From: Hippopus hippopus
Taxonomy: Eukaryota; Mollusca; Bivalvia; Cardiida; Cardiidae
Length of the DNA stretch: 64,000 nt
Assembly (NCBI GenBank): GCA_946811185.2
Contig: OX328109.1
Span: 41,586,129 to 41,650,128, forward strand
Direction: 5' to 3'
The position numbers were made by a program, and so were the translations under genes. Each line of letters starts with the position of its first letter. The first letter of the stretch is position 1. The notes under the pieces are model-generated. The model was given only the letters and a program-made list of their open reading frames with translations, had not been told where the DNA came from and did no database searches. Below, piece after piece: positions 53,978-64,000 of this stretch.

Positions 53978-56900
53978 ATGGATACCATAATCCAGTGGAA
54001 TTGTCGAGGTCTGAAGTCAAACTTTGACGAACTTTTCCTTTTAATCAGTGATCACAAACCAGTTGCTGTTTGTCTGCAAGAAACCTTCCTTAAACGAGAG
54101 GATGATATTTCTATCAAATATCATTCCATTTACAACAAAGTCTTTACCGAAGGTGAGAAAGTCAGAGGTGGTGTTTCTATTATATTATTGTCAATAACAA
54201 TATTCCTCATAAAGTTATCTCTCTTAACACAAACTTGCAAGCTGTTGCCATCAGGTTATCTTTACACAGTGCTGTTACACTATGTTCTTTATATCTCCCC
54301 CCGAGCACACCTATCAATGAGACCAATCTGAATGATCTCATTTCCCAATTGCCATCCCCCTATATTCTTGCTGGGGACTTTAATGGTCACAATGTTGTGT
54401 GGGGTTGCGATGACACTAACCAGAGAGGTTTACAGTTGGAGAGCTTCATTTCGAACAACTCTTTGTCTTTCATGAATGATAACAAGTCCAAAACCTACCT
54501 ACATCCAGCAACTGGATCTTACTCTTCTATTGATTTAACCTTATGCAGCCCAGTCTTACGTCCCAATTTCACTTGGAAAGTGACTGAGGATTTGTGTGGA
54601 AGTGATCACTTCCCTATTATCTTTTCATCTACACAACCATTCAGCAGTGTACGACCGCAGAAATGGAAGCTCTCCAAAGCCAATTGGAACAGATTTGAAA
54701 CCCTCTGTGAACAGACCATTACACATGACAAATTTGGAGATTGCGATGATCCCGCAAAACTTTTTACTTCCCTTTTAATTGATGCAGCTAAACACTCCGT
54801 CCCTCAGACCTCGACAAATCCAAAACGCCCTGACAAGCCTTGGTACAATGATGATTGTAAACAGGCTGTCAGAGACAGAAAACAAGCCCTTAGAAAGTTT
54901 AACCTCAGGCCTACCAAAGAAAATCATAACTTATTTCGTATTTCCACGGCAAAAGCTCGCCGTACCATTAGAGAAAGTAAGCGCAAGGCTTGGAGACAAT
55001 ATGTCTCTAAATTAAATAGTAGAACTACTGCTAAAAAAACCTGGGACATGATCAGAAAGATCAGTGGCAAAGGCCAGCCCCCTCTTAGTCACCTTGAAGT
55101 TAACAGTACTTCGTTGGAATCGCCCCAGGATATAGCTGATATTCTTGCCGACACCTTTTGCAAAAAGTCTTCCTCTGCAAACTATTCTGAAAAGTTTCAG
55201 AGGAATAAAGCCAGAGAAGAAAAGAAACACTGAATTTCAATTCTTCTAATTCGGAGCATTATAATAAACTCTTTACCTTTAAAGAATTAAAATCTGCTCT
55301 GAATAAAGCTCACGATTCTTCTCCTAGCCAAGATAAAGTTCATTACCAGTTTTTAAAACACTTACCTTTTACTTCTCTCTCCGTTTTGCTTGATATTTTA
55401 AATGATATCTGGCAGTCAGGTGATATTCCTTCGTCCTGGCGAGAGGCACTAGTCATTCCTATCCCAAAACCTGGCAAGGATGCTAGTGACCCAGCCAACT
55501 ATCGTCCAATAGCTCTTACTAGTTGTCTCTGCAAAACCCTAGAACGTATGGTCAACGACAGGCTTGTCTGGTTTTTAGAGAAAAACAACCTCATCGTTGA
55601 TGTACAGAGTGGATTTCGTCGCCAACGTGGCACCATCGATCATCTTGTCCGCTTTGAAACCTTTGCCAGGGAAGCCTTTGTTAATAGACAGCATGTAGTA
55701 TCTGTCTTTTTCGACCTTGAAAGCGGTTATGATACGACTTGGAAATACGGAATTCTTAAAGACTTACATGACTTTGGTCTTCGAGACCGTCTTCCTCTTT
55801 TTATTTCAGCCTTCTTAGATGAACGGCTTTTCCGCGTCCGAGTTGGTAAAACTCTCTCGGGAGCCCGTGAACAGGAGATGGGTGTACCCAAAGGATGTAT
55901 TCTCTCTGTTACACTTTTTAGTGTAAAAATAAACAGTATAGTTAAAGCAATCTGTCCTGGTGTAGACTGTTCTCTTTATGTTGATGACTTTGTTATATGC
56001 TTCAGATTTCGAAATATGAATATTATTGAGAGACAACTTCAACAGTGTCTCAACAAACTCCAAACGCGGTCTAATGAAAATGGCTTCAAATTTTCAAAGT
56101 CCAAAACTAAGTGCATGCACCTATGTAATCTACGTGGTGTTCATCCAGACCCAGAACTGTATTTGGACAAAACTAAAATTGAAGTCGTTTCTGAGTTTAA
56201 ATTTCTTGGAGTCATCTTTTACAGAAAGCTTTCTTTCCTTCCTCACATCACTTCACTTAATAAGAAGTGCAAGAAGGCTCTTAATCTTCTAAAGGTTGTG
56301 ACCCATTCTGAATGGGGAGCAGACCGTAAAGTTCTCTTGCGGCTTTATCGGTCTTTAGTTCGCTCCAAATTAGACTATGGATCTATTGTATACGGATCTG
56401 CCCGTAAATCTTACCTTAAAATTCTCGATCCTATACACCACGAAGGTCTGCGTCTTGTACTTGGAGCTTTCAGAACTTCTCCCGTCAATAGTCTCTATGT
56501 TGAGGCTAATGAACCTTCTCTTTTTTACAGGAGGGAAAAACTCTCGCTTCAATATCTTTTAAAACCGAAGTCAAATCGTTTTAATCCAACTCATAAAGTT
56601 GTTTTTAAACCTCAATATAAACGTCTTTCTGAAAGGAAACCAAATGTTATTCCTCCATTTGGTATCCGCATGGAGCCCATTGTAGATAACCTTGGCATAG
56701 ACACTGAGTCTATTGCCGACTATAAAATCTCTGAAATCCCTCCATGGACACTAAACAGTGCAGAAGTCAGATTTGACCTTGCATCTGACAAAAAGTCTGT
56801 CACGGATAGAACTGTGTTTCATGCTAGGTACAACGAGATAAAGGAGCATTATTTTTCCTTCAAACCAATCTATACAGATGGATCTAAAGAGGGAAATTCT

Positions 56901-57472
56901 GTAGCAGCTGCCTCTGTTTATGGAGAAAGGAGCTTAAAGTGCCGCCTTCCAAACAACTCCTCTATCTTCTCTGATGAAATTAAAGCAATTGAGCTTGCCC
57001 TTAATCTAGCTGAACGTTCTAATTCCAACCGTTTCATTATCTTTTCGGACACTTTGTCAACATTACAGGCCCTTTCAAATCAACGACTTGAGAATCCCTT
57101 AATCTGTAGTTTACTTGAAAGGATCTCACAAATTTCTTCTATGAATAGATTGGTGTTCTGCTGCATTCAGTTAAACCGTCGCTTGGTGAATGGTACCCCG
57201 TTTACAGGTCTGTTCGTCGAGAAGAAGTGATAATTGCACGACTTCGAATTGGCCATTCACGCATCACACATTCCTGGCTCTTGACCAGAGACGATGCCCC
57301 TGAATGCAATGCATCCTTTTCTGTAAAACATATCCTACTAGATTGCATTGACTTTCAGCCAGTTCGTTCAAAATATTTCAACGTCGATAGTTTAAAGAAT
57401 CTTTTTGATTCTGTCAGCGTTGAATCTATTATCGCTTTCATAAAAGAGATTGGGATTTACAATAAACTGTGA
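53978..57472 (+). pseudogene. LINE ORF2, endonuclease-RT-RNase H, broken by frameshifts
   Basis: Endonuclease: QWNCRG, LQETFLK, GDFNGHNVVWG, SSIDLTLCSP and SDHFPI are all present. RT: NYRPIALTSCLCKTLERM, SGFRRQRGTIDHLV, FFDLESGYDTTWK, GVPKGCILS and YVDD (55977-55988). RNase H: YTDGSKEG and SDEIKAIELAL, then a gap where its last acidic motif should be. C-terminal: RREEVIIARLRIGHSRITHS and VKHILLDC, with part of the Cys motif missing. Breaks: a 5-base duplication (ATTAT) near 54185, a one-base shift near 55220, and a deletion with frame change near 57150-57185. The start was taken at the ATG preceding the endonuclease. Confidence 0.87.
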
Positions 57473-58146
57473 TATTTACTCTTGAGTTTCTTACCCATCT
57501 TTTTACATTCTTTATACGCCTTTATATTAGATATCTTGTCAGCTGATTCATAGTCTTACCTTTTTTAATCTAAAACTTTTGAGTTTCTACCACTGCTTTT
57601 ATATTCAGTTTACATCTCCTTAATGGGAGGATTAGCCCCCTTTGGGGCATCTTATCTCATTGGAGACAGGACCTCTTTAATGAGAGTATACTGATCCCAT
57701 TGGAGGCTCCAATCTTTACCAGTTTTAACACCCATTTCCAAGGAAAAGAAATATTCTCAGTCTTACCTATTAATCTAAAACTTTTGAGTAGGCAGGGAAT
57801 GCCCAGCCACTCAATATCATATTTTATGCACATTATAAACGACACATATTTCTTCTTCATTTAAAGACTTCTCACTATCAATCCAACATTTAGTTCAAAC
57901 CTTTTTATCACATTCTTAACTCTGTCATTTAAAACTTTTGAGTTGATAGGGATTGCCCTGTCACTCAATAATGTCCTTTATACATATTAAGATCACACAT
58001 AATCCTTCTTAATTCAACTCTTTTACTATTATAAATGTATTTAAACCTTTTTCAGTTTAAAATCCCACTTTTACTATCTTTTAACACAGATATGCGCGCT
58101 AAATGACCAAAGCTGTCGATGCGTCATAAAACAACATTCATTCATT
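57473..58146 (+). other. LINE 3' UTR and tail
   Basis: It contains three related blocks AAAACTTTTGAGT...GGGA(A/T)TGCCC...CACTCAATA (57570, 57776 and 57931), then GATGCGTCATAAAACAACAT and a CATTCATTCATT tail. Confidence 0.75.
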
Positions 58147-58187
58147 CATTCTCATTTGAAGACAATTTTAGTCTTTTCTTGCTATTT
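58147..58187 (+). repeat. Right target-site duplication of the LINE
   Basis: Matches 51754-51794. The left border is uncertain by a few bases because the CATT tail overlaps it. Confidence 0.8.
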
Positions 58188-59189
58188 TCTTTTTCAGGAA
58201 AAACAGCCATATTGGTGTTGCAAATGTAAAAGTTATGTTTCCCTGTGCAAGTAAGTGCCAAATATGAGTGCATTGTCACGCAAACCATCTTCAGATTCTA
58301 GTCTCCGTAAAACCGTTGCGGTCAATATAGGGGTTCAACCATGTAGTTGCGTTCAGTTGAGGCACATGTCGGCTCAAGCCATATTCCGAGCCTGATCCCT
58401 GGCTTGCCGTATGCATTTGACCGTGCAGTGTGACCACGCCTTTCCCTTTGTTGTTCCTCTCTCAGCCTACACATGCCACAATAACTGATTAAACCTTCCA
58501 AAACTATCGGGCTATTCCAAAACCAAAGTTGAATAATTTTCCCAGACTGCACATATCAGAAGTGCTCCTTATCCATTCTACTCAGTCTAACCCCAATATG
58601 CCTGTCAAAATGTCTTTAATTTACCATCATAAAAATTCAGATTGATCTTAAACAGAATTTTGTTTTTGATGTGTTAAAAAGTGTAATTGAGAGAAGGGGC
58701 AATTGTGTGCCTTTCCTTTATATGCAACAGGTACGAATGGCCCCTGGAAAAGTTGTCTCGCTGGTTTATACAGCCAGCTATGTCGTGATTCCCCATTACG
58801 TTTACATCGCCCCTTGATAGTCTCAACACATGCAAAGTTTCAATGTGGAGCGTGGGGGCTAAACTGGACAACAAAGAAAATTCGGCTTGAAAATAGTAAC
58901 GAAAAAGGCTGGGGCCGAAAGATTCATAGTCTGATTTCATTCAAAGTCGAGCTTAATTTTGATATTTCTTGGCATGTATCAATCAGAAATATGTGCTGGT
59001 TAACTGAGGATTACATATCAGCCTTCAAAATAGACATTAGCTATACTTTTCAACCATTTTTCCAAAACAATAACAATCGTCTTTTCACGGTCACGTGAAA
59101 AAAACGATGTTCCGGCTTTTTTTTTTTTAACAATGGGGGGGGGGAATATATATAAATAGATAATTTTTTTCTTGTTGAGCTCAAATGAT

Positions 59190-59390
59190 TCCATGGCCCA
59201 GTGGGCTTGGTAGACAGTACGATACTATTTTTAGTCTTCGTCACGGGGTTCTTTAGGGGTTCGAACCTGAAATCCTTCATTTTTATTCCCTCTCTCTTAT
59301 TTCTTTAAACCCTTTTCTCTCTCTTTTCCCTAAAATACTTGGTTCTTACTAAGATTTAAATGCAAGACTTTGATAAATATCTTAAAAATG
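59190..59390 (+). mobile_element. tRNA-headed SINE (type 6) in array unit 3
   Basis: CCATGGCCCAGTGGGCTTGG and AGGGGTTCGAACCTGAAATC boxes, a CTCTCTC tract and a GTGTGTAAATTTTC-type tail. Copies lie at 61455-61660 and 63727-63930. Confidence 0.7.
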
Positions 59391-59404
59391 TGTGTAAATT
59401 TTCT

Positions 59405-60150
59405 TTCTCATTAAATATCCTCTTTTCTTTGTAAGGATAGTGTTTACCCACAAGATATTTGCCAAGCCAGGCTGTGGCTCTTAATCTGTCTGTCAAAGAG
59501 ACATTATGTGCCCTGGGCCCGTAATGACATGGTTGAATTCCTAAAGCGCAGACGACATTGCTATGCAGACTAGAGTTCGAAATTGGTTTTATTCCTCATT
59601 CAAAAACCTCTTTTCTTTGTTACTGTAGTGTTTACCCACAATGATTTTGCCTGGCCATGCTGTGGCTCTGAATATTTGTGCCAAATAGGCATTATGTACC
59701 TTTGGCCGGTAATGACATAATGGAATCCCTTAACAGCAGACAACATTGCTATGCAGACTAGAGTTCGAAATTGGTTTTATTCCTCATTAATAAACCCTTT
59801 TTCTTTGTAAATGTAGTGTTTACCCACAATAATTTTGCCTGGCCATGCTGTGGCTCTGAATATTTGTGCAAAAAATGCATTATGTGCCATTGGCCCGTAA
59901 TGACATGGTTGAATCCCTAAAGAGCAGACGACATTGCTATGTAGAATAGAGTCCAAAATCAGGTTCATTTCTTATTAATTAACCCCTTTTCTTTGTAGCA
60001 GTAGTGTTAACCCACAATAAGTTTGCCTGTCCAGGCTGTGGTTCTGAATATGTGCAAAATAGACATTATGATCCTTGAGCCTGTTACGACATGGCTGAAT
60101 CTCTAAAACGCAGATGTCATTGATACATGACTAGAGTTCGGAATTGGTTT
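59405..60150 (+). repeat. Four subrepeats of about 180-190 bp inside each array unit
   Basis: Each reads CTTTTCTTTGTA-GTAGTGTT-ACCCACAA, GGCTGTGG(C/T)TCT, GACATTATG, GTAATGACAT and AGCAGACGACATTGC. Starts are near 59411, 59598, 59778 and 59969. Copies lie at 61681-62420 and from 63951. Confidence 0.85.
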
Positions 60151-60234
60151 CAGTGGACGGTCACCCACTTATATAATTATTGCATTTATCTGCACACAAA
60201 AACCAAATGCGATTTTGTGTAAAGTTTGCCATTC

Positions 60235-60340
60235 CAATCCATTAAAAAGGGTACAAAACATTGTGGGAGAAGGAAAAAATTTTGGTTATCAGCATTTTCC
60301 TCTTTTTCCACAATGTTTTCAAAAGCTCTCAATGTCAGTT
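60235..60340. mobile_element. Family A core captured in array unit 3
   Basis: AAAACATTGTGGGAGAAGG with TTTCCACAATGTTTTC, between TTTGTGTAAAGTTTGCCATT and TTTGTGTAAAGTTTTCCATT. Confidence 0.75.
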
Positions 60341-60457
60341 TGTGTAAAGTTTTCCATTCCAATCCATTTCTGCACATATCTGTCCAATGACATTAATTAA
60401 TTTTGTCATTCTCGTTTGAAGACAATTTTAGTGTTTTGTTGCTATTTTCTCTTTCAG

Positions 60458-62728
60458 GAAAAACAGCCATGTTGGTGTTGCAAATGTAAAAGTTATGTTT
60501 CCCCATGCAAGAAAGTGCCATATATGAGTGCATTGTCACGGAAACCATCTTCAGATTCTAGTCTCCGTAAAACCGTTGCGGACAATGTAGGGGTTCAACC
60601 ATGTAGTTGCGTTCAGTTGAGGCACATGTCGGCTCAAGACATATTCCGAGCCTGATCCCTGGCTAGCCGTATGCATTTGACCGTGCAATGTGATCACTCC
60701 CTTCCTTGTGTTGTTCCTCTCTCAGCCTACTCATGCCACAATAACTGATTAAACCTACCAAAAAGTATCAGGCTATTCCAAAACCAAAGTTGAATTATTT
60801 CCCCTGACTGCACAAAGCAGAACTGCTCCTTATCCATTCTACTCAGTGTAACCCCATTATGCCTGTCAAAATGTCTTTAATTTACCATCATAAAAATTCA
60901 GATTGATCTTAAACAGAATTTTGTTTTTGATGTGTTAAAAAATGTAATTGAGAGAAATGGCAATTGTGTGCTTTTCCTTTATATGCAACAGGTACGAATG
61001 GCCCCTGGAAAAGTTGTCTCGCTGGTTTATACAGCCAGCTATGTCGTGATTCCCCATTACGTTTACATCGCCCCTTGATAGTCTCAACACATGCAAAGTT
61101 TCAATGTGGAGCGTGGGGGCTAAACTGGACAACAAAGAAAATTCGGCTTGAAAATAGTAACGAAAAAGGCTGGGGCCGAAAGATTCATAGTCTGATTTCA
61201 TTCAAAGTCGAGCTTAATTTTGATATTTCTTGGCATGTATCAATCAGAAATATGTGCTGGTTAACTGAGGATTACATATCAGCCTTCAAAATAGACATTA
61301 GCTATACTTTTCAACCATTTTTCCAAAACAATAACAATCGTCTTTTCACGGTCACGTGAAAAAAACGATGTTCCGGCTCTTTTTTTTTTTTTTTTTTTTA
61401 ACAATGGGGGGGGGGAATATATATAAATAGATAATTTTTTTCTTGTTGAGCTCAAATGATTCCATGGCCCAGTGGGCTTGGTAGACAGTACGATACTATT
61501 TTTAGTCTTCGTCACGGGGTTCTTTAGGGGTTCGAACCTGAAATCCTTCATTTTTATTCCCTCTCTCTTATTTGTTTAAACCCTTTTCTCTCTCTTTTCC
61601 CTAAAATACTTGGTTCTTACTAAGATTTAAATGCAAGACTTTGATAAATATCTTAAAAATGTGTGTAAATTTTCTTTCTCATTAAATATCCTCTTTTCTT
61701 TGTAAGGATAGTGTTTACCCACAAGATATTTGCCAAGCCAGGCTGTGGCTCTTAATCTGTCTGTCAAAGAGACATTATGTGCCCTGGGCCCGTAATGACA
61801 TGGTTGAATTCCTAAAGCGCAGACGACATTGCTATGCAGACTAGAGTTCGAAATTGGTTTTATTCCTCATTCAAAAACCTCTTTTCTTTGTTACTGTAGT
61901 GTTTACCCACAATGATTTTGCCTGGCCATGCTGTGGCTCTGAATATTTGTGCCAAATAGGCATTATGTACCTTTGGCCGGTAATGACATAATGGAATCCC
62001 TTAACAGCAGACAACATTGCTATGCAGACTAGAGTTCGAAATTGGTTTTATTCCTCATTAATAAACCCTTTTTCTTTGTAAATGTAGTGTTTACCCACAA
62101 TAATTTTGCCTGGCCATGCTGTGGCTCTGAATATTTGTGCAAAAAATGCATTATGTGCCATTGGCCCGTAATGACATGGTTGAATCCCTAAAGAGCAGAC
62201 GACATTGCTATGTAGAATAGAGTCCAAAATCAGGTTCATTTCTTATTAATTAACCCCTTTTCTTTGTAGCAGTAGTGTTAACCCACAATAAGTTTGCCTG
62301 TCCAGGCTGTGGTTCTGAATATGTGCAAAATAGACATTATGATCCTTGAGCCTGTTACGACATGGCTGAATCTCTAAAACGCAGATGTCATTGATACATG
62401 ACTAGAGTTCAGAATTGGTTTCAGTGGACGGTCACCCACTTATATAATTATTGCATTTATCTGCACACAAAAACCAAATGCGATTTTGTGTAAAGTTTGC
62501 CATTCCAATCCATTAAAAAGGGTACAAAACTTTGTGGGAGAAGGAAAAAATTTTGGTTATCAGCATTTTCCTCTTTTTCCACAATGTTTTCAAAAGCTCT
62601 CAATGTCAGTTTGTGTAAAGTTTTCCATTCCAATCCATTTCTGCACATATCTGTCCAATGACATTAATTAATTTTGTCATTCTCGTTTGAAGACAATTTT
62701 AGTGTTTTGTTGCTATTTTCTCTTTCAG
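60458..62728 (+). repeat. Array unit 4 (complete)
   Basis: 2271 bp, nearly identical to unit 5 where both are visible. The donor-like GTAAGT of unit 3 is changed to GAAAGT, which opens the short reading frame to 79 codons. Confidence 0.9.
62506..62612. mobile_element. Family A core captured in array unit 4
   Basis: As in unit 3, with AAAACTTTGTGGGAG in the left arm, a single-base difference. Confidence 0.72.
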
Positions 62729-64000
62729 GAAAAACAGCCATGTTGGTGTTGCAAATGTAAAAGTTATGTTTCCCCATGCAAGAAAGTGCCATATATGAGT
62801 GCATTGTCACGGAAACCATCTTCAGATTCTAGTCTCCGTAAAACCGTTGCGGGCAATGTAGGGGTTCAACCATGTAGTTGCGTTCAGTTGAGGCACATGT
62901 CGGCTCAAGACATATTCCGAGCCTGATCCCTGGCTAGCCGTATGCATTTGACCGTGCAATGTGATCACTCCCTTCCTTGTGTTGTTCCTCTCTCAGCCTA
63001 CTCATGCCACAATAACTGATTAAACCTTCCAAAAAGTATCAGGCTATTCCAAAACCAAAGTTGAATTATTTCCCCTGACTGCACAAAGCAGAACTGCTCC
63101 TTATCCATTCTACTCAGTGTAACCCCATTATGCCTGTCAAAATGTCTTTAATTTACCATCATAAAAATTCAGATTGATCTTAAACAGAATTTTGTTTTTG
63201 ATGTGTTAAAAAATGTAATTGAGAGAAGGGGCAATTGTGTGCTTTTCCTTTATATGCAACAGGTACGAATGGCCCCTGGAAAAGTTGTCTCGCTGGTTTA
63301 TACAGCCAGCTATGTCGTGATTCCCCATTACGTTTACATCGCCCCTTGATAGTCTCAACACATGCAAAGTTTCAATGTGGAGCGTGGGGGCTAAACTGGA
63401 CAACAAAGAAAATTCAGCTTGAAAATAGTAACGAAAAAGGCTGGGGCCGAAAGATTCATAGTCTGATTTCATTCAAAGTCGAGCTTAATTTTGATATTTC
63501 TTGGCATGTATCAATCAGAAATATGTGCTGGTTAACTGAGGATTACATATCAGCCTTCAAAATAGACATTAGCTATACTTTTCAACCATTTTTCCAAAAC
63601 AATAACAATCGTCTTTTCACGGTCACGTGAAAAAAACGATGTTCCGGCTCTTTTTTTTTTTTTTTTTTTTTAACAATGGGGGGGGGGAATATATATAAAT
63701 AGATAATTTTTTTCTTGTTGAGCTCAAATGATTCCATGGCCCAGTGGGCTTGGTAGACAGTACGATACTATTTTTAGTCTTCGTCACGGGGTTCTTTAGG
63801 GGTTCGAACCTGAAATCCTTCATTTTTATTCCCTCTCTCTTATTTCTTTAAACCCTTTTCTCTCTCTTTTCCCTAAAATACTTGGTTCTTACTAAGATTT
63901 AAATGCAAGACTTTGATAAATATCTTAAAAATGTGTGTAAATTTTCTTTCTCATTAAATATCCTCTTTTCTTTGTAAGGATAGTGTTTACCCACAAGATA
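62729..64000 (+). repeat. Array unit 5 (cut by window edge)
   Basis: The first 1272 bp are seen. It differs from unit 4 by scattered single bases (for example GGGCAATG for GGACAATG, AATTCAGC for AATTCGGC) and by a longer T run at 63651-63671. Confidence 0.9.

Larger units (their letters stand above)
51795..58146 (+). mobile_element. Non-LTR retrotransposon, Nimb/I-like, nearly full length, inactive
   Basis: A 6.35 kb element on the plus strand: 5' UTR 51795-52413 (starts ACCCCCAACTGGGCGGGGGG), ORF1 52414-53905, ORF2 53978-57472, 3' UTR to 58146 with a (CATT)n-type tail. ORF1 has three zinc knuckles. ORF2 has APE endonuclease, RT and an RNase H. RNase H together with the FFDLExxYDTTWK RT motif points to the I superfamily, Nimb-type. 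It interrupts a tandem unit and is bordered by a direct repeat of about 41 bp. At least four frameshifts and an internal loss in RNase H make it non-functional. Confidence 0.88.
58198..60457 (+). repeat. Array unit 3 (complete)
   Basis: 2260 bp. The start module is preceded by TTTTTCAG and keeps a GTAAGT donor-like site at 58249. It differs from the next unit by small changes in the first 500 bp and by the length of the T run at 59119-59129. Confidence 0.9.
49100..64000 (+). repeat. Tandem array, unit about 2.27 kb, interrupted by two insertions
   Basis: Taking GAAAAACAGCCAT as unit start, units lie at <49100-50873 (carries a family F insert), 50874-51794 resuming at 58147-58197 (split by the LINE, about 1.3 kb internally deleted), 58198-60457, 60458-62728 and 62729->64000. 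The last two differ by only a handful of bases and by T-run length. Unit content, in order: a spliced-exon-like module, spacer, a 131-codon open frame (58703-59098 and copies), a poly-T/poly-G spot, a SINE, four subrepeats, and a family A core. No known gene was recognised. The same frames appear in every unit simply because the DNA is the same. Confidence 0.92.

Noticed and set aside
58198..58255. WCCKCKSYVSLC as a piggyBac C-terminal cysteine-rich domain
   Set aside because: Cys spacing does not match (six residues instead of about four before the LC pair), and no DDD catalytic region is nearby.
58703..59098. A 131-codon frame repeated in three array units
   Set aside because: The units are almost identical DNA, so conservation of the frame says nothing, and no domain was recognised; kept only as unit content.
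58198..64000. A CRISPR array or rDNA spacer
   Set aside because: The repeat unit is far too long and not spacer-like for CRISPR, and no rRNA sequence was recognised in it.

Overview
The window looks like nuclear DNA of an animal, most likely a bivalve mollusc. It is AT-rich, has one widely spaced intron-containing gene, and is packed with short non-autonomous transposons, tRNA-headed SINEs and LINE remains. The bivalve call rests on the style of the repeats (several resemble repeats I associate with mussels and clams) and is an inference. Nothing prokaryotic or viral was seen.

The only host gene I can support is the 5' (N-terminal) part of a PIGN-like gene, GPI ethanolamine phosphate transferase 1, on the minus strand. 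Eleven coding exons join in phase: exon 1 at 42694-42920, then a 25.9 kb intron, exons 2-10 between 16776 and 3668, and a 22-nt micro-exon at 2578-2599. Together they encode exactly 400 residues, about two fifths of the usual protein; the rest should lie left of base 1. The protein keeps most alkaline-phosphatase-superfamily metal ligands. The His of the D-x-x-G-H motif, however, reads as Tyr, so this may be a divergent paralogue or an impaired copy.

From about 0.4 to 46.9 kb, introns and the 5' flank are filled with roughly 70 copies or pieces of one about 225-bp element (family A). It has TTAA at both ends, termini CCCTTTACCA or CTCTTTACCA, and a long perfect hairpin in the middle centred on GGTWACC. 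A second TTAA palindromic family (C), a GAGCCATGCTCTG-ended family (B), a GGCCTGCAACACGCG-ended family (D), a CRE-carrying palindromic family (E), a 760-bp family (F) and several SINE types are interleaved with it. Several nested insertions show the TTAA duplication directly, which suggests families A and C are piggyBac-type MITEs.

From about 49.1 kb to the right edge lies a tandem array with a unit of about 2.27 kb. Each unit contains a SINE, about four 180-bp subrepeats and a captured family A hairpin core. One unit is split by a 6.35 kb non-LTR retrotransposon (51795-58146, Nimb/I-like, with ORF1 zinc knuckles, APE endonuclease, RT and RNase H). That element is flanked by a target duplication of about 41 bp and is disabled by several frameshifts. 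The last two units are almost identical, so the array expanded recently.
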